64,000 nucleotides of DNA, taken from Protea cynaroides (lineage: Eukaryota > Streptophyta > Magnoliopsida > Proteales > Proteaceae). Each line of letters opens with the position of its first letter. The stretch's first letter is position 1. Of this stretch, positions 1 through 11,470 are shown piece by piece. The notes under the pieces are model-generated. The model made no database searches. It was not told where the DNA came from and saw only the letters and a list, made by a program, of their open reading frames with translations. The position numbers and the translations under genes are program-made. The stretch lies in the NCBI GenBank assembly GCA_028583415.1, contig CM053267.1, positions 19,103,814 to 19,167,813 on the forward strand, written 5' to 3'.

Positions 1-666
1 CCTAGACTTAAATCTAGGTGGCAACTTCAAAAGATTTTCATCTTTGTCCTCACAATATTATTTTCATGTAAGTCCAAATCTTTGATCGAATTACCTTGTA
101 TTTGCTTGAGATGGCTAAAAGGATGGCTACTTACATCAAATGGACCTAGTGACATGGAATGGTTGGGGTCGTAAAGGCCAAATATCAAAGATATGCTAGC
201 TCTTAGGAGGTCATAGGATCTCTATCCTATATAATAGGGGCATGATGACATAGGGGGAGGGAACAAATTGGCTAGAGGAGGACAAGCGTGCTCAACAAGC
301 TTCTTATTCTGTCTATTAATAGAAGGAGATAGCACGGAGAAAGGGATTCCAATTTTAGTCTAAGGTACAGTTACTCTCTACAATTCTCTCTAAAATCCAC
401 TGTTCTCATTCTTTGTGAGTTCTCACTCACTTGAATATCATCTTCTCTGAACTGGGAAGGAAAGATCTTGTTGAGCTCCTGTACCTCAGTCCCTTCTCTA
501 TAAGGAACTCAGATTCTTATCCTTGAGTTCCATTCTGATTGTTCTGGACCATACTGACTTAGGCATTGGAGTAGCCATGGGGTAAAACCCGCCCACCTTA
601 CTGTGTGTTCGTGATTTGCAGATACGTGGTAGTATCTTGTGCACCGAACAAAATCTAGCGATAACA
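1..666 (+). mobile_element. LTR fragment (probably Ty3/gypsy), cut by window edge
   Basis: No coding sequence is visible. A TATA-like stretch (CTATATAATAG) lies near 225-236, a pyrimidine-rich leader follows at about 375-510, and a block containing GACTTAGGCATTGGAG near 555 resembles the U5 part of many plant gypsy LTRs. The block ends ...GATAACA at 666. The left end is outside the window, so length, family and target-site duplication cannot be checked. Assignment is inference from style only. Confidence 0.4.
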
Positions 667-755
667 GTTGTGTTTGGTAACGTTCTGTTATGTTCTTGTT
701 ATGAATCGGTGTTCTTTTTACGAGATGGGCTTTTTTTTGTTTATGTTCTGGAACA

Positions 756-758
<3 letters not shown>

Positions 759-787
<29 letters not shown>
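759..787. repeat. poly(T) run
   Basis: An uninterrupted run of about 29 T lies between two direct copies of GTTTGGTAAC (672-681 and 854-863). It may belong to a decayed insertion. No inverted termini could be shown. Confidence 0.8.
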
Positions 788-789
<2 letters not shown>

Positions 790-1135
790 CTTTAGCCTAT
801 TTGACAAACATGTTCCAGAACTAGTCTGAGAATACTGTTCTAACCAGTTTGTTGTTTGGTAACATTTGATCTAAAATATATATTTTACTAATAAATCAAA
901 TATTATAGAATTGCCATCAAATCAATGTCTTGTCAAATTAAATTATATTAATGCCATTTAATTATAAGTTGTATCTGTGGGTGGATGGGGATACGTTGAT
1001 CAATTAAACAATAAAATTTTCCAAAAAAAAATAAAATAAAATTCCATGCAATCACAACTGCAAACCCTTTTTTTTTCCTTTTATAATTATCATTTGGATT
1101 CATGCCAAAATAATTTAGAACACAAGAAAATCAAT

Positions 1136-1207
1136 GAATCTTGATGGATTCGAACCACCACCTCTTGGGGAATCCCCAAGTGCTCTACCTGTTTGAGCTA
1201 AAGACTC
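1136..1207 (-). tRNA. tRNA-like cloverleaf, probable tRNA pseudogene or SINE head
   Basis: Read on the minus strand, 72 nt fold as a tRNA. The 7-bp acceptor stem pairs GAGTCTT with AAGATTC (one G-U). TA follows at positions 8-9, the D arm has stem GCTC/GAGC, and the anticodon arm has stem CTTGG/CCAAG. The T arm has stem GGTGG/CCATC and loop TTCGAAT. The B box GGTTCGAATCC matches the Pol III consensus and the A-box region TAGCTCAAACAGG is good. The anticodon loop reads GGATTCC, so the invariant T33 is missing and the nominal ATT anticodon is not credible. No CCA is encoded. An A-rich tract lies about 60 nt downstream on the minus strand, so a short tRNA-derived SINE is an alternative to a tRNA pseudogene. 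Confidence 0.55.
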
Positions 1208-2131
1208 GCATACACATTACACACATAATTTCATTACATTTTAATCTCTTTGACTACTTTATTTAAACCAAAGTTAATTAACCTTCTAATGAAACTCAAG
1301 CATCGAAATGATCAACTAATGTAGGAGAGTTTGTCTCCAAAATTTTTTGCATATTATTATTTCTAATCCAAAATTTACAATATGTCAACTAATGTAGGAG
1401 AGTATGTATCCTAAACAAACAGTTAAATCTTATAGCTAAAGGGTCAGAATTGTAAGAAAAAGAGTTAGCACAAAAAGGGTCCCTTGGCTACAGGATTTGC
1501 CTAGAAAAATAATCCCCATTTTGCAAATTAGTTTTAATGACCTAGCAAATATAGATGCATAAATAGAAGTTGACCGTTAAGTTGGTAATCCTCTTGGCAT
1601 TTGAACTCCAAGCCTGGGTTCATAAATGTATTGATCCATATAACTAAGCCAATGAACAACTTTCTTGTTTCCAATTTGGAGGTGTAAAGAAATAGGAAAA
1701 AAACAGAGGGAGGGGAAAGGTACTACAACTACAAAGTTCAAAAACTCCTTGTAGAAGTCATGAGACAGGGATCATTGTGTACTAATTAGTAATCTTCTCA
1801 CAGAAGTCTGTTTAGCATAATTTTGGTGCTTTTGAAAGTATGTTAAGTTAGCTACCTTCCCTGCAAGATAGAAATCTTGGTATCCCAAGCTGTATAGCAA
1901 TGTCTTTTTTTTTTTTCTTTTCTTTTCTTCCCCCCCCCCTCTTTTGGTGGGGGGTGGGGTGTAGATCAAGGTATATGGTATACATTATGACCAATTTATT
2001 GCTAGGTGTATGATTGGATTTCTATCTCATGAAATATAACCTGAATAAGAATTTGACTTGAGCTTATTTCATTGATATTTTTGTTTGTATGGGAAAGGGG
2101 TTAAGCACTTATTGGAACTGTTAAATTTATA
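1208..2131. other. AT-rich intergenic sequence
   Basis: No convincing coding region, RNA or element end was found. A C-run followed by a G-rich run (about 1929-1960) makes a short imperfect palindrome. A direct repeat CTAATGTAGGAGAGT occurs near 1317 and 1388. Confidence 0.6.
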
Positions 2132-2136
2132 ATCAT

Positions 2137-4285
2137 TGTCACACCCCAATTTCGACTGAACCAGAAGTGTGAGTGAACTGCTACTAAACCAACGGTTCAC
2201 ATCAGGATCTCAATAAGACCGTATCCATTAATACAAATCATTGCACATAACCATAATCAGAATATAAATAAATACAACAGAAGTCTTAAATTAAATGAAC
2301 TGAGTTCTACATTATATGTATAGTAACCAATTATTCTCCACACCAAAACGTAAATAAAATTTCTTTACATAATTTATTAATCCAACTGAAATAAAATAAA
2401 ATAAAATAAACCATCTTAGAGGTACATGCAGAAAGGGCACTCGCATGAAGCATCATGCTCGTCCTCCCCTGCTTACACTTCTAAAGCAGCAACACCTCCA
2501 TATACTGGAGCGTCCACGTAGTCCTCCACAGTATAACTTGCATCAACATCTAAAAACATGTATATATACAAGAGCTCACAACTTAGCTCAGTAAGAAAAT
2601 CAAACCATGCAACAAGAAACATGCATGAGTAACATTCACATTATGGTCTGATTTTAATTTTGTAATGTGCTATAGAAAGGATTGGCGGCCATCGCACCTC
2701 TATACACAAGTGTGTGAATTCCCCTAATGGATCAAACACCACTATCGTCTCACATGCACCCACCATGGAATAGGGATAGAGCTAAAATGTCTGGATCACA
2801 CATAGTCAATACTTTTCCTGATGTTCTACCCATACCAATATGTAAGCCCCAATTAGAGAGGGCTTGTAAACTAGGCTAGCAATTAACCAATCCTATATAT
2901 CACCATAATAGGCCATATTCCAACACAACTTCCTACAACATAGAGATAGGACTAGAGTCTGGTGGCTAGGTCGGAGACCACAGTGCCATGTCCTCCCCCT
3001 GATACCCTACCCCCACGAAGCATGCTAAGACAGAAGCGATACGAAAATGTGCTAGTGTGAGGAATGATCCCAGTCCCCAGACCCTTCCCATTCCACACAC
3101 CAACGAAAACAATCACATGCCTAACAATCACAACTTAGCATAGCGAGTATGCATGAACAATATAATAACTGAAAGTAAAGATGACATGTGAATATCACAA
3201 GCAACACTCCATAGAACAATAGTTATTAACACCGTTAAACTGTTATTAGTTAATTAGGGCTTGGGTCCGATTCCTTTACCTGATGCTCGATTGCTTACTT
3301 GCTTCTCGTTGCAACGTCCAATCTTGCTATCACAGGGTCCTGCACGATGTTAGGGTTTAATTAGAATTAGTTCCTTAGAGTTTTACGTTGGTCGAAAACC
3401 AACTGGGTCAAAATATACCCGAAATAATGCATACCGATTGCAGGTACCGGTTGCTGTACTGGGGGGAAATGGTGCGACCGGTCCCTCCTTGACCAGCTCC
3501 CGAGAGGTACCGGTCGCATTACTAGTCGCATATAGTGTAACTGGTATAGTCGACCAGTATGCCTTCGAAAGACCACCAACTTGGTGTTCATCTTCCGTCG
3601 GTCACCCATTATGACTCCTAGGGGTCCTCCTATGCATTCTCGGCCTGAGCAACGAGTTAGGGTTGTTTTATGTTCCATTCAAGTCCTAGTTCCTATGATT
3701 CTTCGCCTAGAATTCGAATCTAGGGTTTATCGAACAATTAGGGTTTAACGGGAATTTAGGGATTTTGATCGATACCTAGCCTTGCATGGTATTGATCTAT
3801 CATGATCAATCATCTATAATGCTTAACTTAGAGAGAAGTTCAAGCACTTACCGTTGATTTTCAACTATGGTGTTCTTCGTCCAACGGTGGCTCCTCTTCC
3901 ACCTTTCTTAGCTCTTTCTCCTCTTCAAATCTCTTTTTCCTCTCTAGGGTTTGTGAGGATCAATAAAAGAGATTTAAGGAAGTTTAGAGGTCCTTAAATA
4001 GGATAGATTAGGTTTTAGAAAGTTTTCCTACGTTAGGAAAGTCTCTAGGATCGAGATTTGGCAAGCGGGATCCACAGAGATCGATTTTTGGATCTAACTA
4101 GTCTACCCGTGCAGACATACCGATCGACCGGTATCATAAGACCGATATGATAATATTTATCTGTTTTGGTCCGTTTTCGTATCTGATTGTCATCCGCTCG
4201 TCCCGTCTAGTTCGGTTATAATTGGAAGATCTGTTACGATATAAAATAGAGGTTTAGATCAGGTTCATGGAGTGCGGGTCTTACA
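2137..4285 (-). mobile_element. Solo LTR, 2149 bp, TSD ATCAT
   Basis: The block begins TGTCACACCCC and ends GGGTCTTACA on the plus strand, and is flanked by perfect 5-bp direct repeats ATCAT (2132-2136 and 4286-4290). On the minus strand it therefore starts TGTAAGACCC and ends GGGGTGTGACA, the usual end of many plant gypsy LTRs that abut a tRNA-Met primer site. No second copy of the terminus and no coding sequence occurs inside, so it is read as a solo LTR left by recombination between two LTRs. Related LTRs occur at 43343, 44007, 48679 and, inverted, 63238-63600. The segment about 3430-3560 is rich in ACCGGT-type motifs. Confidence 0.8.
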
Positions 4286-4578
4286 ATCATATGAAGGAGT
4301 TATAGTTTAATAAGGTATTATAATAGTAGTAGGAATGGTTGAAAATATTTGATTATATGTTGGGGAGCTATTTTAATTTGGAGAATTATGATGGTTTTGT
4401 TTATGGTTGAAAGGTTGGTTTTTCTCGATGTTGTAAGACTAGATTAATACACTTCAAACCTGGTTAGTATTCAGCCCATGGAGCTCCAAATGCTAGCAAA
4501 ATGACTTTTCACTATTCTGGTTAAGATGCTTCATCTGAAAACATTATTGGCCTATCTCGGATGGTGGTATTTCAGTTC

Positions 4579-4929
4579 GGCTTTGTTTAGTTGCAAGGGG
4601 AATTAAAGGGAAAGGAAGTGAAATTTTTACACTTTAAATGGAAACTTTTGTAATGATTACAACACATGCTATTACGTTACTAAGTAATTAATTCAAATTA
4701 TTCCACATTTAGTTATTAACTTACACTTCACTTTGCATCCAAATCTTTTCCATTTGAAAAGGGAAATAAATTTTACATCTTATAAGTATCATACTAAATA
4801 AGTTAAGAAAACTAAAATAAATTTTACATCTTATACAATCATATTGTGTTACCACTATAAAAGTTTCCATTTAAAGCATAAAAATTTCACTTCCATTCAT
4901 TTCAATTCCCCTTGCAACCAAACAAAACC
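4579..4929. mobile_element. MITE with long terminal inverted repeats
   Basis: The left end GGCTTTGTTTAGTTGCAAGG and the reverse complement of the right end (GGTTTTGTTTGGTTGCAAGG) match, and similarity continues for about 80 bp on each side. The TTTGGTTGCAAGGGGAA-type end recalls Tourist/Harbinger MITEs, whose target duplication is a 3-bp TWA. Here the flanks (TTC and TAC) do not show a clean copy, so the superfamily is tentative. The interior is AT-rich and non-coding. Confidence 0.75.
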
Positions 4930-5577
4930 TACTTATTAGTATCATAAAAAACCTTATGAGGCAATAATGGACTTGAATATGAACACAACCAATGAAGTTT
5001 CAAGGCAAAAGAAGCATTTTAAACAGGTCAAACGTAACTCTCCAAAAGGAGTGGTCTTCAAAAATCAATTTTGTTATAAAAAACCAAGAGTTTGGTTAAA
5101 TTTTCCTAGAAATTCCAAACGAGCACCACATGAAATGAAATTTCGGAGGTATATAACTAAACCCATAAACCTCTTAGAAATAACAAATAGTGAACCGAAT
5201 GATGCAAAGAAAATTGCTAACCTTCATAGACTGTTATAAAGAGTTTAGAAAGCAATAAATATTCCCAAGTGTTTCAATTTCCTGAGCACCTTCCACTACT
5301 AGGTCCCATCTTTGACATCAAACTTTGGACACCAAGAGTTCAACACAATACCCTCACCTTCAGGGCCTCTCTACCCACATACAACTAGCAGTTCTTTCCT
5401 ACATGCCTTGAAAGCCAACCTCCAACCATTCGAAGCAAATCTAAAAGCAAATTGGGCCACTTATGCTGGACTAAGCGGTTGGAATGGTAAAAATCAGCTC
5501 AAGTTACTTAATTACTGGTTGTATGTGTTAAACGAGTACCTCATCTGAACATAAAGATCATAACATTAATTTTTTTC
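4930..5577. other. Intergenic, no recognisable gene
   Basis: Two short open frames on the plus strand (4967-5239 and 5312-5548) have no recognisable domain and no neighbouring exon-like signals. I see no support for a gene here. Confidence 0.5.
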
Positions 5578-5582
5578 TTCTA

Positions 5583-5898
5583 TGTTAAGGTTGAGAGCGC
5601 AAACAAGAAGAAAAGCGAAGAACAAAATTTACCGTGGTTTAGCACCCACTCCACCCAGAGAAAGAGAAACCTCATTTATTCCCAAGAAAAATCTACAGTT
5701 CTCTACCATTGACAGAGTGTCTCCTTTGTTGGTCTTATTTAGGGTTTTTCACACAGAGACATTATATAGGGATCCTAGAAACCCTAATCCCCACACAATT
5801 ACAGATTTACTCTCGTACAAGTATTAGACCCAAACACTAATACAAGTGCTACCCTGATAACTGTGTGGACCCACAGAATACAAGATACCAACCCAATA
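5583..5898 (-). repeat. 3' LTR of the 5583-7378 element
   Basis: It begins TGTTAAGGTTGAG and ends CCAACCCAATA on the plus strand, where the right LTR has CAACTCAACA. It lacks about 20 bp present in the right LTR around the phrase GTGGGATGCC. Confidence 0.85.
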
Positions 5899-7029
5899 AA
5901 TCTACAATTGGCTTGGATTCTGTAAGTCACCTTGAAGAAGAATTCGTTGATGTTGATTCTATAAACACGTCCATCGTCTCTGCCAAATCGCTACACCCAA
6001 ATTGATATAGCCCACACATCGTTCGGATGTCCCACACAGCTCACCGCCATACAGTGTGATGTGACTTCACCTCTTCAACTGTCGTAGCACCTATCGGAGA
6101 GATCGTAGTCACTTATAGTTCTCTGCAACTCCAATTGCACTTGGAACCTGAGCCGCTCACCTCTACACCTCTAGCGCAAACCTAGAGATCCGACTCCTCG
6201 TCCCAGCCCGTCAGTCCTCCTTTACCTCATGAGGCAGCATCAATTGGCCATGGTGCTCATCTGGTTGGGATTCAAACCCGCTATCAGATCCAAGGGAAAA
6301 CCTCCCCTATCCGACTAGATTCACTAACAACTGCCATCACCCCATTATTCTAATTAGGATCTCCCAACCGTCACTGATCATCCGCTCGACTAGCACACTG
6401 ACCCGGGACACTACCGATTGATTGAGCCAGAGATACTACTGATCCATTCTGGATCCTTGTAACTGGCTGCCTCATTGATTGGTGATACTCACAAAACCTG
6501 CAGCAGACCTACTCCAAAACCATCCTGGGAGAACCCTCCCTTACATGCGATAATGCATCGCACCCTACTACCACATGGGAGAATATATTTAGAGTTTCAT
6601 TAACCTCCCTTAATCTTCCCTGAGCAAGATCCATCAATTTGGTACTGATAGAAAGAGATCACTGCTGCTCCATCAACATAGTACAACTCCTTGGTAAACC
6701 ACGATCCTCAACCCTTTCTGTGCTCTCCATCCCACCGATTAGCTCCAGCGGCCTCAACGTGGCCACCTACACGAGCACCTCGTCCCTTTTCTGATTTACT
6801 TTTTAAACTCTTCTCGTGGATTGTAATGATGAGTTGAAAAAGTAACTAAAAAAGAATTCACTTTATTCTCCACCTCTAATGATGACTCTTGAAAAAGTGG
6901 ATTGGAGAAAAAAAATTCACTCTTTTTTTTTTAACGGTTTACAAAACCTTCTTCTTCTTCTTCTTCTTCATACCAATCTTTGCGCACCTCCCTCCTTCTT
7001 CCAAATTCGTAACCAATCTGTTGAACCTT

Positions 7030-7041
7030 ACTCTGATACCA
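7030..7041 (-). promoter_or_regulatory. Primer-binding site (initiator tRNA-Met)
   Basis: On the minus strand it reads TGGTATCAGAGT, 11 of 12 bases matching the classical plant tRNA-Met primer site TGGTATCAGAGC. It lies two bases from the 5' LTR. Confidence 0.85.
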
Positions 7042-7043
7042 CT

Positions 7044-7378
7044 TGTTATGGTTGAGAACGCAAACAAGAAGAAAAGCGAATAACAAGATTTATTGTGGTT
7101 CAGCACCCTAATGTGGGATGCCTACCTCCACCCAGAGAAACAATGACCTCTTTTATTCCCAAGAAAAATCTACAGTTCTCTACCCCTGACAGAGTGTTCT
7201 CCTCTGTTAGCCTTACCTAGGGGTTTTTCCCACATAAATAATATATAGGGACTTTAGAAACCATAATTAGCATACAATTATAGATTTACCCCCTTACAAG
7301 TAATAGCCCCAGACCCTAATATAAGTACAACCCTGATAACTGTGTGGATCCCACAGGATACAAAACACCAACTCAACA
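7044..7378 (-). repeat. 5' LTR of the 5583-7378 element
   Basis: It begins TGTTATGGTTGAG and ends CAACTCAACA on the plus strand. It shares runs such as TCCCAAGAAAAATCTACAG with the left LTR. Confidence 0.85.
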
Positions 7379-7383
7379 TTCTA

Positions 7384-7792
7384 AGCATGACCCTTTTAAA
7401 ATTTGACCAAATAATTAAGCATGTTCTGCAAATATATGTTGTGAACCATATTGGGAGGGCAATTTCTGAACCAAACGCATGGATGCAACAAATCATCTGC
7501 TATTCCAATTTCTATAATTATTTTTCCCATCAGAGAATAAACATATTCATTTTACCAATATTCTCTACTTTTTCAAAACAATCAGGCACTCAAATAATAA
7601 ATCATCATATCAAAAGTAAATTCAATAAAATAGATGAGCAAACACATCGAACTCCCTTTCAATTTCAGAAGTTCGTGAAAACCCCATTGAACTATTTCTG
7701 CAAATATATGTTGTGAACCCTTGGTACCAATTCGGATAGAAATCCCCAGGTACCGAGAGAGAGAGAGAGAGAGAGACAGAGAGACAGAGAGA
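7384..7792. other. Intergenic, no recognisable gene
   Basis: The original target of the 5583-7378 insertion resumes at 7379. The sequence is AT-rich and ends in a GA-rich microsatellite (7756-7790). Nothing coding is supported. Confidence 0.5.
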
Positions 7793-7974
7793 TGACCATA
7801 CCTAGAAAAAAGGAAGACACAACTTGTAGAGATGGAGATGGCGAAAAACTTTAATGAAATTTGTAGAACCATGAATTGCCATAGTAGATGTAATGCTTGA
7901 ACAAGGAGGAGCTCCTACGAACCTGTAAAAAAATCAGAGAAGAGAAATGGAGATAGAGGAAAAGTACAAAGACA

Positions 7975-8021
<47 letters not shown>

Positions 8022-8194
8022 GACCATACCTAGAAAAAAGGAAGACGCAACTTGTAGTGGCGAAAAACTTTAATGAAATTTGTAGAACCATGAATTGTCA
8101 TAGTAGATGTAATGCTTGAACAAGGAGGAGCTCTTACGAACTTGTAAAAAAAATCAGAGAAGAGAAATGGAGATAGAGGAGAAGTACAAAGACA

Positions 8195-8265
<71 letters not shown>

Positions 8266-8266
8266 A
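7793..8266. repeat. Tandem duplication of a 228-bp unit with expanded (GA)n
   Basis: TGACCATACCTAGAAAAAAG starts both copies, at 7793 and 8021. Each copy ends in a (GA)n run (about 7978-8019 and 8198-8266). The two units are nearly identical apart from a short insertion in the first and a few substitutions, so the duplication is young relative to its surroundings. The uneven GA lengths suggest slippage. Confidence 0.9.
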
Positions 8267-8330
8267 GATGAGAGGAAGAACTAGTTGCAGAGAATGAACA
8301 AGGATGCTTCTTCGCACAGGCAGGTAGAAA

Positions 8331-8594
8331 GGGTGTGCTTGGTTCTATGGTTTTATTGGGCACAATTTCAGATTTTTGTTCTTTTCAAGACTGTTCCAGA
8401 GAGTAAAAACCTGGTAAACCATGTTCTACAATTTTTGTTATTGGATATTCTTTTCATCCGGTTTGTTCTTTGAGAACGGAAGAACAAACCAAATTTGCCT
8501 GACGATTTTTTACTGTTTTTGGCTGTTCTCAATAGTTTTTCTGTTTTGTCCAAAACAAAAGAACTGTTCTCCAAGAGAGTTACCAAACATAGCC
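8331..8594. mobile_element. Possible MITE (imperfect inverted termini)
   Basis: The left end GGGTGTGCTTGGTTCTATGG resembles the reverse complement of the right end, GGCTATGTTTGGTAACTCTC. Both contain the TGTTTGGT-type core. No target duplication was resolved. The block separates the copia remnant from the GA-rich duplication. Confidence 0.45.
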
Positions 8595-11470
8595 TGAGAA
8601 GAACATCATTGAACTATTGTCACAAAACATGATGATGGGTTTGGAAATAGAGTCCATCTTCAAATCAGAGATAAAACTCTTCAACCAAATGGTTTGCTTG
8701 ATGGCTTCATATAAAACTACAAACTCTTTATGCATAGTAAATGATGCTAGAATAAATTGTTTTGTACTTCTCCATGAAATGACACTTCCTGCTATCAAAA
8801 AAATCTACCTTGAAGTAGATCTTATGTCGTCAATACAACCACCAAAATTTGCATAAGAATATCCAACTACTTCAAGGGTGTTACCACTCCCATAAACAAG
8901 CATATATAGTCCTTGGTCATCTGCAAATACCGTATAATCTTCTTTGTCGTTGTCCAGTGAAGCAATACCAACATTTGACTGAAATTGTCCTAGAACATTC
9001 ACTGCAAAGCATTATCAAGATGAGTGTATACATCAAACTCCCTACTGTAGACACATAGCGCTTATCAGTCATAGAACTTTTCTCAAAACCATTCTTTGGA
9101 CATTGTTGCTTGTTAAGTCTATTCCTTTGCTGATGGAGACCTCTCCAGCTAAACATATAAACATATTAAATCGTTTGAGAATACAATCAATATATGCCAT
9201 TTGAGACATTCCTAGAAGTCCTCATTTTTTATCAGGACAGATCTCAATGCCGAGTCCAAACGTACTTTCTCCCATATCTTCAGGTCAAAGTTATCAAATA
9301 GAAAACTCTTGGTTTTAAAAAGTAAACCAATATCACTGCTGGCCATTAAAATATTATTAACATTAATATAATAAAAATGAATTTGCTCCCACTGACCTAC
9401 AGATATATGCAGTGATTCATTGCATTCTCAACAAAGCCAAAAGAAGAAATGACCTGGTCAAACTTTAGGTACCACTGTCTGAATGCTTGTTTTAGCCCAT
9501 AGATGAACTTATTAAGTCTGCAAACCTTTTATTTTTTTTCCTTTTCCTCAAAGCCTTCTGGTTGGAGCATACAAACACTTTCTATCAAGTCTTCATTCAG
9601 AAATACAGTCTTTACAACCATTTGATACAATTTCAGTTGGAAATGAACCACAAATGCCATAATGATTTTGAATGAATTTTTCGAGGAGATTGGAGAAAAG
9701 TCTATTTGCATGTAGTCAATTCCTTCTCTTTGTATAAATTTCTATGCTATCGGCCTTGCTTTGTAGCACTCAATTCTATCATTGGAATCACAATTTGTCT
9801 TGTATACCTACTTTGAATCTATCGGTACGTAGGTTTTTGACAAATCCATGAGTTCTCATACTTTATTGTTGTCCATAGACATTAATTCATCTCTTATAGA
9901 TTTTAACTATTTAGGTGCATTTTTACTTCTGATTACTTCATGGAAACTGGTGAGATCTTATTCCTGTCTAATATCAAAGTACCCTTTGTAAGATAAATGT
10001 AACCATAATACAAAAAATAATCAGTAAAAGTAATGAAATATCTTAGACCACCAACAGTGAGAGTAGGAAAAGGCCTACAAATATCAGTATGCATCAAATC
10101 CAATAATTTCTTGCTGCAAATGGCTTTCATCTTCATTGATATTGTTTTCTTCTCCTTCATACAATCCACACACATGCATATCATCAAAATTTAAGGGTTT
10201 CATGATGCTTTCCTTAACTAGCCTTTTCATCCTCTCTACTAATATGTCATGAACATCTATGTTATAGGGTAGAGGATTGTTCATCAAGAACAGAATGTTT
10301 AGAACTGACATTCATAACCATGGAGGGAGTAGAATTCTAGATTAAAATTCAAACTATATCCATTCTTCATAAGTCTAGAAACTAAGACAAATTACTCATC
10401 ATGGAGGGAACATAAACTATGTCTTCTAAATCAATAAAAACACCTGAATTTAAATGAATCCTATCTATTCCTATGGCTTTGACTTTGACTTACACTCCCT
10501 GCAAAGAATGAGTGATGTGAATGGAGGAAGTTGAGCTATTCCACCAAGAATCCATAGAAGCATCAATAGGAAATGATTCAAAATAGACTAGAGATAGAGA
10601 AACACCAAAGTCCTATTTTTCTCTATCAATTCATTTTAGCCCTGCAATCCTTTTTCATGTGTCCCTTCTTGTGGCACCAGAAGCATTCCATAGTATTAAG
10701 GTCTTTTTTATCTAACTGCTTCTTAACACCCTTTTCTTTGTCATAGGGTTTCTTGCCTTTTTTGTGAAAATGCTTCTCTTTTCTTGGTGTCCAACTCCTT
10801 GTTTTCCTTTGCCTTTGTCATAGTATGGCTTATGAACCATGACATTGGCACTCTTACCCTTTCTTCTTATTACTTTCTTCCTCTTTGATAGACGGAGATA
10901 AGTTCATCCATGGTCTACTCTGCCTATAAGTATTATAAGTTATCTTAATGTATTTCTACTGCTTAGGTATAGGATTTAGTGCTAAGTAGACCTGAAAATC
11001 TTTATCGATGTTATTACCCAAATCCTTGAGCTTTTCAGCAATACTAGAAAGCCCATAATATAATCCCTGACACTACCATTGCTATCAAAATATGTAGTAG
11101 TTAATTTTGCTATTAGAGTACCCATCTGCCCCCTTATCAGAAGCCTTCTATTTTTCTTTGATATCCTTCATTAAATTCAATGCAATGTTTTTTTCTTCAA
11201 TGTTGTTCAGTATAGACTTAGGGACTAAATGTTTGATAATGAACAAACACTTTTTTGTTTGTATTTCCCATTTTTACATTTTCTGCTTTTCTGTAGGAGT
11301 ACTAGAATTGGTAAGAGTAGCTGGTTTTTCCTCAGTTATACCCATGTCTAGGTCAAGTAATCCTATAATATTAATTTCAAGTTCCTTAATCCATTTCTTG
11401 TAGTTGGTCCCTAAGAAGGAAGGGATTAAAGCTTAATTACTTCCTTGAATTGACATCCTCTGGTATTAAT
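8595..11470 (-). pseudogene. Decayed Ty1/copia gag-pol
   Basis: Minus-strand pieces in the order gag, integrase, RT, RNase H can be read across several frames. A gag start is at 11456. A CCHC zinc knuckle lies at 10685-10644 (C-x2-C-x4-H-x4-C). A pre-integrase/integrase piece around 10187-9933 has HTDICRPFPT. An RT piece around 9711-9529 has HQMDVKTAFLNGDL-like spacing followed by QPEGFEE. RNase H around 9156-8600 includes the GSLMY, DIRSTS and AEFVA-like blocks. Frameshifts and stops separate all of these, so nothing intact is encoded. A degenerate tRNA-Met primer site abuts the gag ATG at about 11457-11468, as is common in copia elements, so the 5' LTR should lie just to the right, though its limits are not clear. 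Confidence 0.85.
10644..10685 (-). other. CCHC zinc-knuckle coding segment of the copia gag
   Basis: The translation CFWCHKKGHMKKDC fits C-x2-C-x4-H-x4-C exactly, the nucleic-acid-binding motif of retroelement Gag. Confidence 0.85.

Larger units (their letters stand above)
5583..7378 (-). mobile_element. Complete non-autonomous LTR retrotransposon (TRIM/LARD-like), TSD TTCTA
   Basis: Two direct LTRs (5583-5898 and 7044-7378) bracket about 1.15 kb of non-coding DNA. Perfect 5-bp target duplications TTCTA lie at 5578-5582 and 7379-7383. The tRNA-Met primer-binding site next to the right LTR sets the element on the minus strand. The interior has no open frame resembling gag or pol, so replication would depend on proteins supplied by another element, probably a Ty1/copia relative given the primer site. 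No clean polypurine tract is visible before the 3' LTR, whose terminal base pattern (TA in place of TG) suggests decay. Confidence 0.88.

Noticed and set aside
667..870. Possible MITE around the poly(T) run, with GTTTGGTAAC at both sides
   Set aside because: The two GTTTGGTAAC copies are direct, not inverted, and no target duplication was found.
4967..5548. Two plus-strand frames as a possible small gene
   Set aside because: No recognisable domain, ordinary AT-rich composition, flanked by a MITE and an LTR element.
8030..8363. Minus-strand frames with long Ser-Leu repeats
   Set aside because: (GA)n microsatellite read in different frames. The flanks are a repeated non-coding unit.
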